This document shows positions 1-5,743 of a stretch of 9,705 nt of DNA, piece by piece. The first letter of the stretch is position 1, and every line of letters starts with the position of its first letter. Source of the DNA: Chloroflexota bacterium (GTDB taxonomy: Bacteria > Chloroflexota > Anaerolineae > B4-G1). Made by a program: the position numbers and the translations under genes. The stretch lies in the NCBI GenBank assembly GCA_003648085.1, contig QMOC01000049.1:1-9705 (forward strand), written 5' to 3'. The notes below the pieces were generated by a model, which saw nothing but the letters and a program-made list of their open reading frames with translations, was not told where the DNA came from and ran no database searches.

Positions 1-14
1 AGTCGCTCCAGAGG

Positions 15-308
15 TTAAACTTGCCCCGCCGGTCGTTCCATCCAGGCCGGGTCCCACTGCTCATCCAGCAGAGTCACATTGGCCTCCTGGACCCCAGGCA
101 CCTGGGCCGTAGTCCGGTGTACCTGCTCCACCAAATAGGAGGCTAGCGGGCAGAAGGGAGCGGTGAGCACCATCTTCACCTCGACCTTTCCCTCCTCGTC
201 AATCTCCACCTGGCGGATCATCCCCATTGTAACCAGGTCCATCCCCACATGCGGGTCAATGACCTGGCGCAGTGCCTCACGCACCGCTTGCTCAGTTACT
301 CTAGCCAT
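15..308 (-). CDS. MIP18/DUF59 family Fe-S cluster assembly protein (SufT/PaaD-like)
   Basis: A 97-residue protein with the features of the MIP18 (DUF59) family: an N-terminal helix leading into an IDPHVGMDLVTMGMI segment (residues 17-31, the family's DPE-x-DLG-like signature), a beta strand pair, then the conserved TAPFCPLASYL motif with Cys53 (residues 49-59) and a C-terminal W-D-P-x-W-M segment (85-90). Family members help to assemble or deliver Fe-S clusters in the cytosol. The start is supported by a GGAGGGG ribosome binding site a few bases upstream (315-322). The gene follows hcp by 44 bases on the same strand and looks co-transcribed with ferredoxin and hcp. It may therefore help to mature or repair these Fe-S proteins, which is inference from position. 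Family assignment is firm; the specific client is unknown. Confidence 0.85.
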   Translation of the reverse strand: MARVTEQAVREALRQVIDPHVGMDLVTMGMIRQVEIDEEGKVEVKMVLTAPFCPLASYLVEQVHRTTAQVPGVQEANVTLLDEQWDPAWMERPAGQV

Positions 309-352
309 TTCTTGCCCCTCCTATCATCAATTTCCTGTCCCTAATCCCATTC

Positions 353-1666
353 TTACGCCCCCAGGATCTGCTTGATGTCTTCCTCCGGGTCACCGATGAG
401 TCGCAAATCGTAACTCTCCCTCAGTACTTTCAGAATATCGTCATTCACCCAAGCAGGGAGGATGGGACCCAGATATATGCCCTTAATCCCGAGCGCCAGC
501 AGACTCCAAAGGATGGCCACAGCCTTCTGCTCCATCCAACTGAGCACCAGCGTAAGCGGGAGTTCATTTATGCCCACGCCAAACAGTTCGGCCAAGGCCT
601 GGGCGATGTCTATGGCGACAATCGAATCATTACACTGCCCCAGGTCAATCAGCCTGGGAATGCCCTCGATATTGCCAAGATTCAGGTCGTTGATCCTGAA
701 CTTGCCGCATGCCAAAGTTAAGACGATTGTATCCTGTGGCAGGAGCCGGACAAACTCCCGATAATATCCTGCCTTTTTGTGCGGCGAATCGCAGCCGCCC
801 ACGAGGAAGAAGTGGCGGATTTTGCCTGCTTCTACCAGTTGCTTGATCTTATCTTTCAGAGACAACACTACGGACTTGGAGAATCCCGTGGTTAGTACCA
901 CCTCCCCCGGCTCCTCATCAAGTTCCGGCAGCGATTGGGCCTTCTCTATCACCGGGGTATAGTCGTACCCGTCAATATGTCGCACGCCAGGCAGCCGTGT
1001 CGGCCCGGTGGTAAACATCCTCTCCCTGTACTCCTCCCTGGGGATCAGGACGCAGTTCGAGGTTCCCAGGATCGCCACAGGGTACTTCGAAAACAGTTTT
1101 TTCTGGTCAAACCACGCTTTGCCCAGGTTGCCGACCAGGTGCTTGTACCTTTTCAGACCGGGATACCCGTGGGCAGGCAGGAGTTCTGAGTGGGTGTAGA
1201 CATTTATGCCCGTCCCTTCGGTCTGTTCGAGCAGCGCCCCCAGCGCCTTGAGGCCGTGGCCGGTGACTATGATCCCGTGTCCCTTGATCGTCCCTGTCTG
1301 CACCTCGGTGGGCTCCGGTTCCCCATAGGTTTCAATGTGGGCCTTTTTCAGCAGTCGCATCGTTCTGACGTTCATCTCGCCGGCCTCAACAGCCAGTCTG
1401 ACGAGGTCGGCCGCGTCAAAATTGACGTTAGTGAAGGTGGCGTAGAAGGCCCGTTCCAGGAAAGCGTCTATCTCAGGGTCGGTATATCCGAGTTCCCTGG
1501 CATGGTAGAGATAGGCGGCCATCCCTTTCGTGGTCAGTATCAAGTTGTCCTGCAAACGGGCGACTGTGGGCACTTTCCCGCATACCCCTTTTACGGTGCA
1601 ACCCGTTCCCCTTACGGTCTGAGAACACTGGTAGCAAAACATAGCCAGTCTTTCTTTCTCAGCCAT
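353..1666 (-). CDS. hcp: Hybrid cluster protein (hydroxylamine reductase / NO-stress protein), short class III-like form
   Basis: A 437-residue cytosolic Hcp. The N-terminal cluster motif is C11-x2-C14-x8-C23-x5-C29. All ligands expected for the hybrid Fe-S-O cluster can be read: H137 (TGHGLK), E161 ([13 protein letters not shown]), C205 (TSNC), C292 (VGGCDSPH, the expected persulfide cysteine), C320 (ACGKFRIN), C345 (GQCND) and E379 (SWMEQKA). The length is about 100 residues below the usual ~540. The segment between the N-terminal cluster and the first hybrid ligand is shortened, as in class III enzymes, which lack one helical bundle. Hcp reduces hydroxylamine in vitro and is linked to NO reduction and nitrosative stress. 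The start at 1666 has an AAAGGAGG site 10 bases upstream; the more familiar MFCYQC start at 1642 does not. The start overlaps the end of the ferredoxin gene by 8 bases, so translation is probably coupled. The ferredoxin is the likely electron donor. Confidence 0.96.
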   Translation of the reverse strand: MAEKERLAMFCYQCSQTVRGTGCTVKGVCGKVPTVARLQDNLILTTKGMAAYLYHARELGYTDPEIDAFLERAFYATFTNVNFDAADLVRLAVEAGEMNVRTMRLLKKAHIETYGEPEPTEVQTGTIKGHGIIVTGHGLKALGALLEQTEGTGINVYTHSELLPAHGYPGLKRYKHLVGNLGKAWFDQKKLFSKYPVAILGTSNCVLIPREEYRERMFTTGPTRLPGVRHIDGYDYTPVIEKAQSLPELDEEPGEVVLTTGFSKSVVLSLKDKIKQLVEAGKIRHFFLVGGCDSPHKKAGYYREFVRLLPQDTIVLTLACGKFRINDLNLGNIEGIPRLIDLGQCNDSIVAIDIAQALAELFGVGINELPLTLVLSWMEQKAVAILWSLLALGIKGIYLGPILPAWVNDDILKVLRESYDLRLIGDPEEDIKQILGA

Positions 1667-1940
1667 TTAATGCAAGCCTCCTTTCCATATCATGGTTCCA
1701 TTCAAAACCGACAATCTCAAAGGCACAGGTGATGGCGCCGGTGGGGCAGACCTCCTCGCACAGGCAACAGCAATCGCAAGCCTCGGCGCGGGCGCGGCGA
1801 CAGGCTTCGGGACAGGCGAAGACCGGCCCCTGCTCCCCCAGTTTCACAGCGTGACAGGGGCAGGCCTCCACGCATAGCCCGCAGAGGGTGCAACGGGTTT
1901 CGTCAACCTGGGGCAGGGCCCATGTCATGTTCACATTCAT
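1659..1940 (-). CDS. Cysteine-rich 2[4Fe-4S] ferredoxin, probable Hcp electron donor
   Basis: A small ferredoxin of up to 93 residues with two canonical four-cysteine motifs: C17-x2-C20-x2-C23-x3-C27-P and C55-x2-C58-x2-C61-x3-C65-P. The second motif sits in a dense C-D-C-C-C-L-C run. A further C43-P-E-A-C47 pair lies between the two motifs, and Cys29, Cys57, Cys59 and Cys72 are also outside the canonical ligands, giving 14 cysteines where two clusters need eight. The gene overlaps the start of hcp, which suggests it feeds electrons to Hcp in place of the Hcr reductase of enteric bacteria (inference). The start is uncertain. GGGAG (1941-1945) directly abuts the ATG at 1938-1940, is 6 bases from an in-frame GTG at 1932-1934 and 12 from an ATG at 1926-1928, so the real protein may begin at residue 3 or 5. 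Confidence 0.9.
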   Translation of the reverse strand: MNVNMTWALPQVDETRCTLCGLCVEACPCHAVKLGEQGPVFACPEACRRARAEACDCCCLCEEVCPTGAITCAFEIVGFEWNHDMERRLALNG

Positions 1941-1966
1941 CTCCCGTATCCAAAACGACCGTCGTC

Positions 1967-1975
1967 ATTGTATCA
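1967..1975 (-). promoter_or_regulatory. Extended -10 promoter element for ferredoxin-hcp-MIP18
   Basis: On the minus strand this reads TGATACAAT, a TGn extended -10 with hexamer TACAAT. A start would fall near 1960, giving a leader of about 20-30 bases that contains the GGGAG site. No good -35 is present at the right distance, which fits an activator-dependent promoter. A Crp-like half-site is centred about 41 bases upstream of the predicted start. Confidence 0.45.
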
Positions 1976-1978
1976 TCA

Positions 1979-1990
1979 GAGCGATCGTTC
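1979..1990. promoter_or_regulatory. Near-perfect 12-bp palindrome upstream of ferredoxin-hcp
   Basis: The plus strand reads GAGCGATCGTTC, a palindrome with one mismatched pair, located between the predicted extended -10 and the Crp-like half-site. It could be an operator for a dimeric regulator, but nothing identifies the protein and it could be chance. Confidence 0.2.
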
Positions 1991-1993
1991 GTC

Positions 1994-2009
1994 TGTGACA
2001 AAAGTCCTT
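1994..2009. promoter_or_regulatory. Crp-like half-site upstream of ferredoxin-hcp
   Basis: The plus strand reads TGTGA-CAAAAG-TCCTT. The left arm is a perfect CRP half-site and the right arm is degenerate. It shares TGyGA-yAAAAr-TC with the better site at 8772-8787 and is centred at 2001.5, about 41-42 bases from the predicted start at ~1960, the usual class II activator position. The shared sequence and geometry make it more credible than the half-site alone. Confidence 0.4.
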
Positions 2010-2015
2010 TTTATC

Positions 2016-2108
2016 TAGTTCTTGGTGCAAGAGGGGGGTGGAGGCCCGGCTTCAGCCGGGAAAACCCCGATAAATCGGGGCCTCCGTCGAGTTTTGCACC
2101 GCAAACTA
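2016..2108. repeat. 93-bp palindromic MITE/REP-like element, copy A
   Basis: The ends are imperfect inverted repeats: TAGTTcttGGTGCAA (2016-2030) against TTGCACCgcaAACTA (2094-2108). Inside, GGAGGC/GCCTCC (2040-2045/2080-2085) closes two adjacent hairpins: CCCGGCT-TC-AGCCGGG (2046-2061) and CCCCGAT-AA-ATCGGGG (2065-2080), separated by AAA. The folded form is a three-way junction. A second copy of the same 93-bp length lies at 3975-4067 with its 46-bp core (2040-2085) inverted and about 44 of 46 bases identical. No open reading frame and no clear target-site duplication are seen. Confidence 0.85.
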
Positions 2109-2118
2109 TCCCCAGTCG

Positions 2119-2141
2119 GCGCCGGCCTGAAGAGCCGGCGC
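2119..2141 (-). terminator. Strong GC hairpin immediately after the Crp-family gene
   Basis: GCGCCGGC (2119-2126) and GCCGGCGC (2134-2141) form a perfect 8-bp stem with a 7-base loop, starting at the stop codon of the regulator gene. No T-run follows on the minus strand, so classic Rho-independent termination is doubtful. It could protect the 3' end, act with Rho, or be another dispersed palindrome. Confidence 0.4.
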
Positions 2142-2812
2142 TAGGTTCCCCTGCCTGTAGCCTCTCGCTCCAGCCCCTCCCGATCCACCACGACGACCCG
2201 CCCGCGCTGGCGGTGGATCAACCCGGCGTCGGCGAAGGCCCGCAATGTGCGCCCCACCATCTCCCGCACGGTGCCGATGTGCGCAGCGATCTCTTCTTGC
2301 GTCCAGCGGTGGAATGGCTGCGGGTCATCGGCCTGGGCCAGCAGGAAACGCGCCAGGCGGGTACGTACCGTATGCAAGGCCAGGTCCTCCACCACGTCGC
2401 TCAGGCGTCGCACCTCGGCCGCCAGGCGCTCTATAACGGCCATCGCCACCTCGTGGTGCTCGCGCACGATGCGCCGGAAGTGCTGACAAGGGATGGTGTA
2501 GAGCGTGACCTCCGTCAGAGTATCCACGCTGGACAGATGGGGATCGCCGTCGAGCGCGGGGACGAGGCTGAAACACTCGCCCGGGCCGAGGTAAGCCAGC
2601 ACGTGCTCGCGGCCTGCGAGTGACGTTCGGCGAGCGCGCACCACCCCCCGGGCGACGAAGTACACCGCCTGGCAGGGATCACCTTCCAGCAGAATCACCT
2701 GGCCGGGCGGGAACGTGCGCTCGTACACATGGGGCGCGATTTCCCGCAAGGCGTCGTCGCCGAGCCCGGCAAAGAGCGGCAACTGGGAGAGAGTCTGGGC
2801 TGTGACGGTCAT
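2141..2812 (-). CDS. Crp/Fnr-family transcriptional regulator
   Basis: A 223-residue regulator with an N-terminal cyclic-nucleotide-binding-type beta barrel (about residues 10-120, with EGDPCQAVYFVARG-type turns), a long dimerisation helix (about 120-148) and a C-terminal winged helix (from WTQEEIAAHIGTVREMVGRTL onward). The recognition helix carries R-E-M-V-G-R, the same R-E-x-V-G-R pattern by which E. coli CRP reads TGTGA, so similar sites are predicted. The FNR-type N-terminal Fe-S cysteine cluster is absent, so the effector (nucleotide, haem, redox or other) cannot be told. The start lacks a good ribosome binding site; only GGA is seen near it. The gene lies between two stress gene sets and is flanked by inverted copies of a palindromic element together with the ferritin-like gene. 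TGYGA-type sites upstream of rubredoxin-fprA and ferredoxin-hcp are candidate targets. Confidence 0.9.
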   Translation of the reverse strand: MTVTAQTLSQLPLFAGLGDDALREIAPHVYERTFPPGQVILLEGDPCQAVYFVARGVVRARRTSLAGREHVLAYLGPGECFSLVPALDGDPHLSSVDTLTEVTLYTIPCQHFRRIVREHHEVAMAVIERLAAEVRRLSDVVEDLALHTVRTRLARFLLAQADDPQPFHRWTQEEIAAHIGTVREMVGRTLRAFADAGLIHRQRGRVVVVDREGLEREATGRGT

Positions 2813-2935
2813 CAGTTAATCCAGCGTCCGAATAGAGTGAGGCGGGATGGCACCCTGCAATATAGTGTGGCCTCCAGCCGCACGCCTGATTGTAGCCCAG
2901 ATTAGGTCTGCGGTCAACCCGACCGGTAACAAAAC

Positions 2936-2970
2936 GAGGCGGGCGCAGCAGCACAGCGCCACGCCCGCTC
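2936..2970 (-). terminator. Rho-independent terminator of the ferritin-like gene
   Basis: Read on the minus strand, GCGGGCG (from 2968) and CGCCCGC (to 2939) form a 7-bp stem. It extends to GAG/CTC with one bulged base around a 16-base loop, and is followed by GTTTTGTT. It lies about 75 bases after the stop of the ferritin-like gene and before the Crp-family gene, separating the two transcripts. Confidence 0.6.
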
Positions 2971-3042
2971 TAGCAGCCGATAATGATGCCGCAGGCGGCT
3001 GCCCTATCTGCCTCGCTCACCATTAGGCGGTGGTCAAACCTC

Positions 3043-3936
3043 TCAAGGGCCAGGCGCCTCCTCGGGCTTTGCCGTCTCTTCTACTTCAGCCAGCAGATCG
3101 CTCAAGACCGCACCGTGGTAGACCTCGTGATCACGGATGCGAGCCAGCAACTTACGCAGTCCTTCGTCCTCGATCTCGTCCAACTGGCGGGTATAATCCA
3201 GCGCCACCGCGCGTTCGGCCTCGATGTCCGCTTGTAGCATCTGCGCTGTGTCGCCCTCCAGGGACAGGGCAGCGTGTGCGATGTCAGGGTGGCCGCCCAA
3301 TTCGGCCACCTCTTCGGCCAGCCAGCCCAGGTGCTGCATCTCATTGATGGCCTGCATCTCCAGTTCACGGCCAACCTCGCAGTGAGGCGTAACGAAGTTG
3401 TGGTAAAGATACTGCAGGATGACGGTATACTCGTGGCGCACTCCCTGTTGCAGGATGTCGAGCACGCGCGGGGGCACACCTTCGGCCTTCCTCATCTCTA
3501 ACGGTTCCTGGGCCTCAGCCTTCCCCCCGGCCAATTTGTCGGCCAGATGGGTGAATATGTCGTGATGGGCCTCTTCGTCGGCGAGGATGCGCTGCAACAG
3601 CCGCTTGACCTTCGAGTCGGCAATGGCAGCGATGTGCTTCTTGTATTGAGCGATGGCTCCCTCCTCGGCCAGGATGTCGCGGGCCATCCACTCACCTGGG
3701 CCGCCGCCTGAAAGGTCTACCTTCCCCCGCTCCATATCCGGCCTGCCCCCCAGGGCAACTATGGCCTGGGCCAGCCAATCGAAGTGGCGCATCTCCTCGC
3801 GGGCGATGGCCTCGATCTCGCACGCCTCCTCACCCTCGCCGATGGCGTAGGCGTGCTGCAGATACTGGATGACGGCCGCATGCTCGTCGCGCAGGTCGGC
3901 GTTGAGCATATCAACCACTGCCTGTTTATCATTCAT
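3043..3936 (-). CDS. Tandem double ferritin-like domain protein (bacterioferritin/DPS-like diiron protein)
   Basis: A 297-residue protein made of two ferritin-like four-helix bundles in one chain. Domain 1 (about residues 5-135) shows E18, E48-x2-H51, E91/E92 and E121-x2-H124. Domain 2 (about 157-285) shows E169, E199-x2-H202, E241 and E271-x2-H274. The ligand spacing is nearly identical (30, about 43, 30), so this is an internal duplication with both diiron sites intact. The linker (136-156) is charged and mostly non-helical. The likely role is iron binding, ferroxidase activity or peroxide consumption in the cytosol, inferred from the family. The start chosen is the ATG at 3934-3936, 5 bases after AGGAGG (3942-3947); an in-frame ATG at 3952-3954 lies upstream of that site and is not used. 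The gene is separated from the upstream superoxide reductase gene by palindromic element B. Confidence 0.88.
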   Translation of the reverse strand: MNDKQAVVDMLNADLRDEHAAVIQYLQHAYAIGEGEEACEIEAIAREEMRHFDWLAQAIVALGGRPDMERGKVDLSGGGPGEWMARDILAEEGAIAQYKKHIAAIADSKVKRLLQRILADEEAHHDIFTHLADKLAGGKAEAQEPLEMRKAEGVPPRVLDILQQGVRHEYTVILQYLYHNFVTPHCEVGRELEMQAINEMQHLGWLAEEVAELGGHPDIAHAALSLEGDTAQMLQADIEAERAVALDYTRQLDEIEDEGLRKLLARIRDHEVYHGAVLSDLLAEVEETAKPEEAPGP

Positions 3937-3974
3937 TCGGCCCTCCTGTTCCATCGGCTACGTCTCTACCGACC

Positions 3975-4067
3975 TAATTCTCGGTGCCAAACTCGATGGA
4001 GGCCCCCATTAATCGGGGTTTTCCCGGCTGAAGCCGGGCCTCCGGCCTTGTTTTGCACCACAAACTA
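3975..4067. repeat. 93-bp palindromic MITE/REP-like element, copy B
   Basis: The ends TAATTctcGGTGcCAA (3975-3990) and TTGCACCacaAACTA (4053-4067) are inverted repeats. The core at 3998-4043 has GGAGGC/GCCTCC closing two hairpins. One is CCCC-cattaatc-GGGG, with one pair broken relative to copy A. The other is CCCGGCT-GA-AGCCGGG (4023-4038), and TTTT lies between the two. The core is the reverse complement of copy A with about two differences in 46 bases. The element ends one base before the stop codon of the superoxide reductase gene, so it forms its 3' untranslated region. Confidence 0.85.
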
Positions 4068-4068
4068 A

Positions 4069-4443
4069 CTAACCTGCGCTGATGTCCTTACTGCTCTCCC
4101 ACAGCCCGTGGATGTTGCAGAGGGCCAGCGCGTGCAACATGCCGGATTTGTCAATCTCCAACGATGCCGTCACTGCAGGGTGTGTGTAGGCCGTCCCTTC
4201 GCCGTGGGCACTGAACTCGAAGTGGCCCACTTCGTAGGCGAACTTCTCGCCTTCAGGGTGAAAGTAAAGGCCAATCCAGCGGATGTGGTGTTCGACGGTA
4301 TTGGGATGGGCAATCTCCTTCCCCACACTGACCCTCACCTCAAAGACCTCGCCGGCCTTGACCTCATCCGGGCACTCGATGACCGGCACGTGCTTCTCCT
4401 TCTTCCAGTCGGCCTTCTGAATGTGTTCGCTCAGTTCCGACAT
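4069..4443 (-). CDS. sor: Superoxide reductase, class II (neelaredoxin-type, 1Fe)
   Basis: A 124-residue protein with the neelaredoxin fold and the full set of mononuclear iron ligands: E16-K17-H18-V-P at the start of the core (Lys17 as the catalytic lysine, His18 as a ligand), H46 (AHPN), H52 (VEHHIRW) and the C109-N-I-H112-G-L-W loop giving the axial cysteine and fourth histidine. The N-terminal desulforedoxin domain of class I enzymes is absent. It reduces superoxide to hydrogen peroxide without releasing O2, typically with rubredoxin as donor, in the cytosol. AGGAGG (4449-4454) lies five bases before the ATG. It directly follows the peroxiredoxin gene, from which an 11-bp hairpin separates it, so the product of SOR can be removed by its neighbour. 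The assignment is firm. Confidence 0.96.
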   Translation of the reverse strand: MSELSEHIQKADWKKEKHVPVIECPDEVKAGEVFEVRVSVGKEIAHPNTVEHHIRWIGLYFHPEGEKFAYEVGHFEFSAHGEGTAYTHPAVTASLEIDKSGMLHALALCNIHGLWESSKDISAG

Positions 4444-4490
4444 GGTTGCCTCCTTTCCCTTTTATGGATCTTTGGGATTTCCCGTGGAAG

Positions 4491-4521
4491 GGGGAACCTG
4501 GGGGAGAAGACCAGGCTCCCC
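4491..4521 (-). other. 11-bp intercistronic stem-loop between peroxiredoxin and superoxide reductase genes
   Basis: On the minus strand GGGGAGCCTGG (4521-4511) pairs along its whole length with CCAGGTTCCCC (4501-4491), with one G-U pair and a 9-base loop. No T-run follows, so it is not a classic terminator. It may stabilise or process the message so that the two genes are expressed at different levels. Confidence 0.5.
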
Positions 4522-4527
4522 AGCCTC

Positions 4528-5232
4528 CTAGGGCTTCCACACTTCCCACACCTTGCCCACCAGGTCGGGGCCGGGCTTGAGGGTCTTCTCACCGGGCGTC
4601 CAGCCGGAAGGGGTCGCCTCCGCCCCGCCGGTCGCGCGCACATGCTGGAAGGCTTTGATCTGGCGGATCAACTCGGCCGGGTTGCGCCCCACCGGCGGGG
4701 TGAGCACCTCCATCGCCTGGATCACCCCGTCGGGGTCAATGATGAAGCGGCCGCGGATGTTCACGCCGGCGTCCTCGTCGTACACCCCGTATACGGTGCC
4801 GATGCGTCCGCCCTGGTCGGAGAGCATGGGGAATGGGATACCGCCCTCCACCATCTTGGATAGTTCCACCTCGTTCCAGATTTTGTGGGTGAAGCGACTG
4901 TCGGTGCTGACGGACAACACCTCGACGCCCAGTTCCTTCAACTCCGGGTACTTGACGGCAACTGCCGACAGTTCCGTCGGTCAGACGAAGGTGAAATCGC
5001 CGGGGTAGAAACAGAGCACCACCCACTGGCCTCGATAGTCCGAGAGTTTCACGTTCTTGAAGCCCTCGCCGGCCACGTAAGCCGAGGCTTCGAAGTCCGG
5101 GGCTTCTTTGCCCACACGTGCCATTACCATTTTTACTTCCTCCTCTGGTGGTGATACGCCCTCGACGGGGGTTGGCTCTGGGACCAAAGGTCCCGCCGCT
5201 GGTTGCACACAGGAATCTACCTCTTTAACCAT
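4528..5232 (-). CDS. Selenocysteine-containing AhpC/Prx1-type peroxiredoxin, read through an in-frame TGA
   Basis: Two abutting pieces in the same frame form one AhpC-type peroxiredoxin. The first ends …Y-P-G-D-F-T-F-V, followed by TGA (4981-4983), then P-T-E-L… continues to a TAG at 4528-4530. The family motif P-x3-T-x2-C places the TGA exactly at the peroxidatic cysteine, so selenocysteine (residue 84 of 234, or 50 of 200 from the inner start) is the natural reading. A 10-bp hairpin right after the TGA is a plausible SECIS. The downstream part is well conserved ([28 protein letters not shown]). The usual C-terminal resolving motif V-C-P is replaced by E-A-T-P-S-G-W without cysteine. Two starts have strong ribosome binding sites: 5232 (AAAGGAGGGTGATTT) and 5130 (GAGGAGGAAGTAAAA). 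The longer form adds 34 proline-rich residues with Cys8. The longer start is 3 bases from the flavodoxin stop. The enzyme reduces peroxides; its thiol donor is unknown. Confidence 0.87.
4954..4983 (-). promoter_or_regulatory. Putative bacterial SECIS element with its selenocysteine UGA
   Basis: Directly after the TGA (4981-4983) and two C bases, GACGGAACTG (4978-4969) pairs with CAGTT-g-CCGTC (4964-4954): ten base pairs with a single bulged G and a UCGG loop. In bacteria SelB binds such a hairpin inside the coding region next to the UGA. The loop begins 12 bases after the UGA, closer than in E. coli fdhF, and the bulge is on the 3' side. A competing weaker fold, CCGAC/GTCGG with a 6-base loop (4980-4965), also exists. 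Confidence 0.65.
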
Positions 5233-5235
5233 AAA

Positions 5236-5688
5236 TCACCCTCCTTTCTCTTCTTCGATCGGGGAAAGAGCCTCGGCCACGGCACGGCCCAGGTCCCTGC
5301 AACGGGCCAGATCGTTTGCGTTCGGCGTCTTCCTCACCCGTACCGCTTCACCTACCACACGCAAACCTCGGTCCCTCAAGGCACGCGCTATGATCCTCGG
5401 AGCCTCGCCGCTCCAGCCGTAGGAGCCGAAAGCAGCCCCCACTTTACCTCCGAGCGGGATAGTGCCCAAATTGGACAAGAGCCTTCTCATAGCCTGACTG
5501 GGCCGGGTATTGTGGGTCGGTGAGCCCAGAATGATGCCATCGGCAGCGACCAGTTCCTCCAGACTACCCCCAACCTTCTTGAGCGCGACTTCCACTCCCC
5601 CTACCGACCTTGCTCCCTCGGCCACGGCGTGAGCCATTCGACCGGTGTTACCCGTGCGCGTATCGTAGAGAATGAGCACTTTGGGCAT
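5236..5688 (-). CDS. Short-chain flavodoxin (FMN electron carrier)
   Basis: A 150-residue flavodoxin. The FMN phosphate loop is D-T-R-T-G-N-T-G-R (residues 9-17). The loops around the flavin ring are G-S-P-T-H-N (about 55-60) and G-S-Y-G-W-S-G-E (about 88-95), the latter very like the flavodoxin domain of FprA in the same locus. It has no other domain, so it is a free cytosolic electron carrier. It might replace rubredoxin as donor to rubrerythrin, FprA or SOR, which is inference. AAGGAGG lies 8 bases before the ATG. Its last codons (K-G-G-stop) also provide the AAAGGAGG site of the peroxiredoxin gene 3 bases downstream, so the two genes are tightly coupled. Confidence 0.92.
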   Translation of the reverse strand: MPKVLILYDTRTGNTGRMAHAVAEGARSVGGVEVALKKVGGSLEELVAADGIILGSPTHNTRPSQAMRRLLSNLGTIPLGGKVGAAFGSYGWSGEAPRIIARALRDRGLRVVGEAVRVRKTPNANDLARCRDLGRAVAEALSPIEEEKGG

Positions 5689-5743
5689 AAATGTGTCCTC
5701 CTTGTGTCAATCGGCGTCAGATCGCTTCCGGCCCTGGGAGCGG

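Noticed and set aside
1624..1642. Alternative hcp start at the internal ATG before C-Y-Q-C, as in many Hcp proteins
   Set aside because: The AAAGGAGG site is 10 bases from the outer ATG but about 34 from the inner one.
2245..2805. Several open frames on both strands over the Crp-family gene
   Set aside because: They are GC-driven shadows with low-complexity Arg/Pro/Ala composition; only the 2141-2812 frame shows domains.
2016..4067. Pair of repeats as a CRISPR array
   Set aside because: Only two copies, about 1.9 kb apart, in opposite core orientation and with genes between them; no spacers or cas genes.
4108..4863. Plus-strand open frame of 251 residues over sor and peroxiredoxin
   Set aside because: It spans two clearly coding minus-strand genes and their gap, has no recognisable motif and no ribosome binding site worth noting.
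4981..4983. TGA in the peroxiredoxin as a simple nonsense mutation, a frameshift or a TGA=Trp code
   Set aside because: The frame is identical on both sides, homology continues without loss, the codon sits precisely on the catalytic Cys, TGG is used for Trp, TGA terminates neighbouring genes, and a hairpin follows.
5705..5710. TTGACA on the minus strand before the flavodoxin gene as a -35 element
   Set aside because: A matching -10 would lie inside the flavodoxin coding region, and the gene is well placed for read-through from rubrerythrin.
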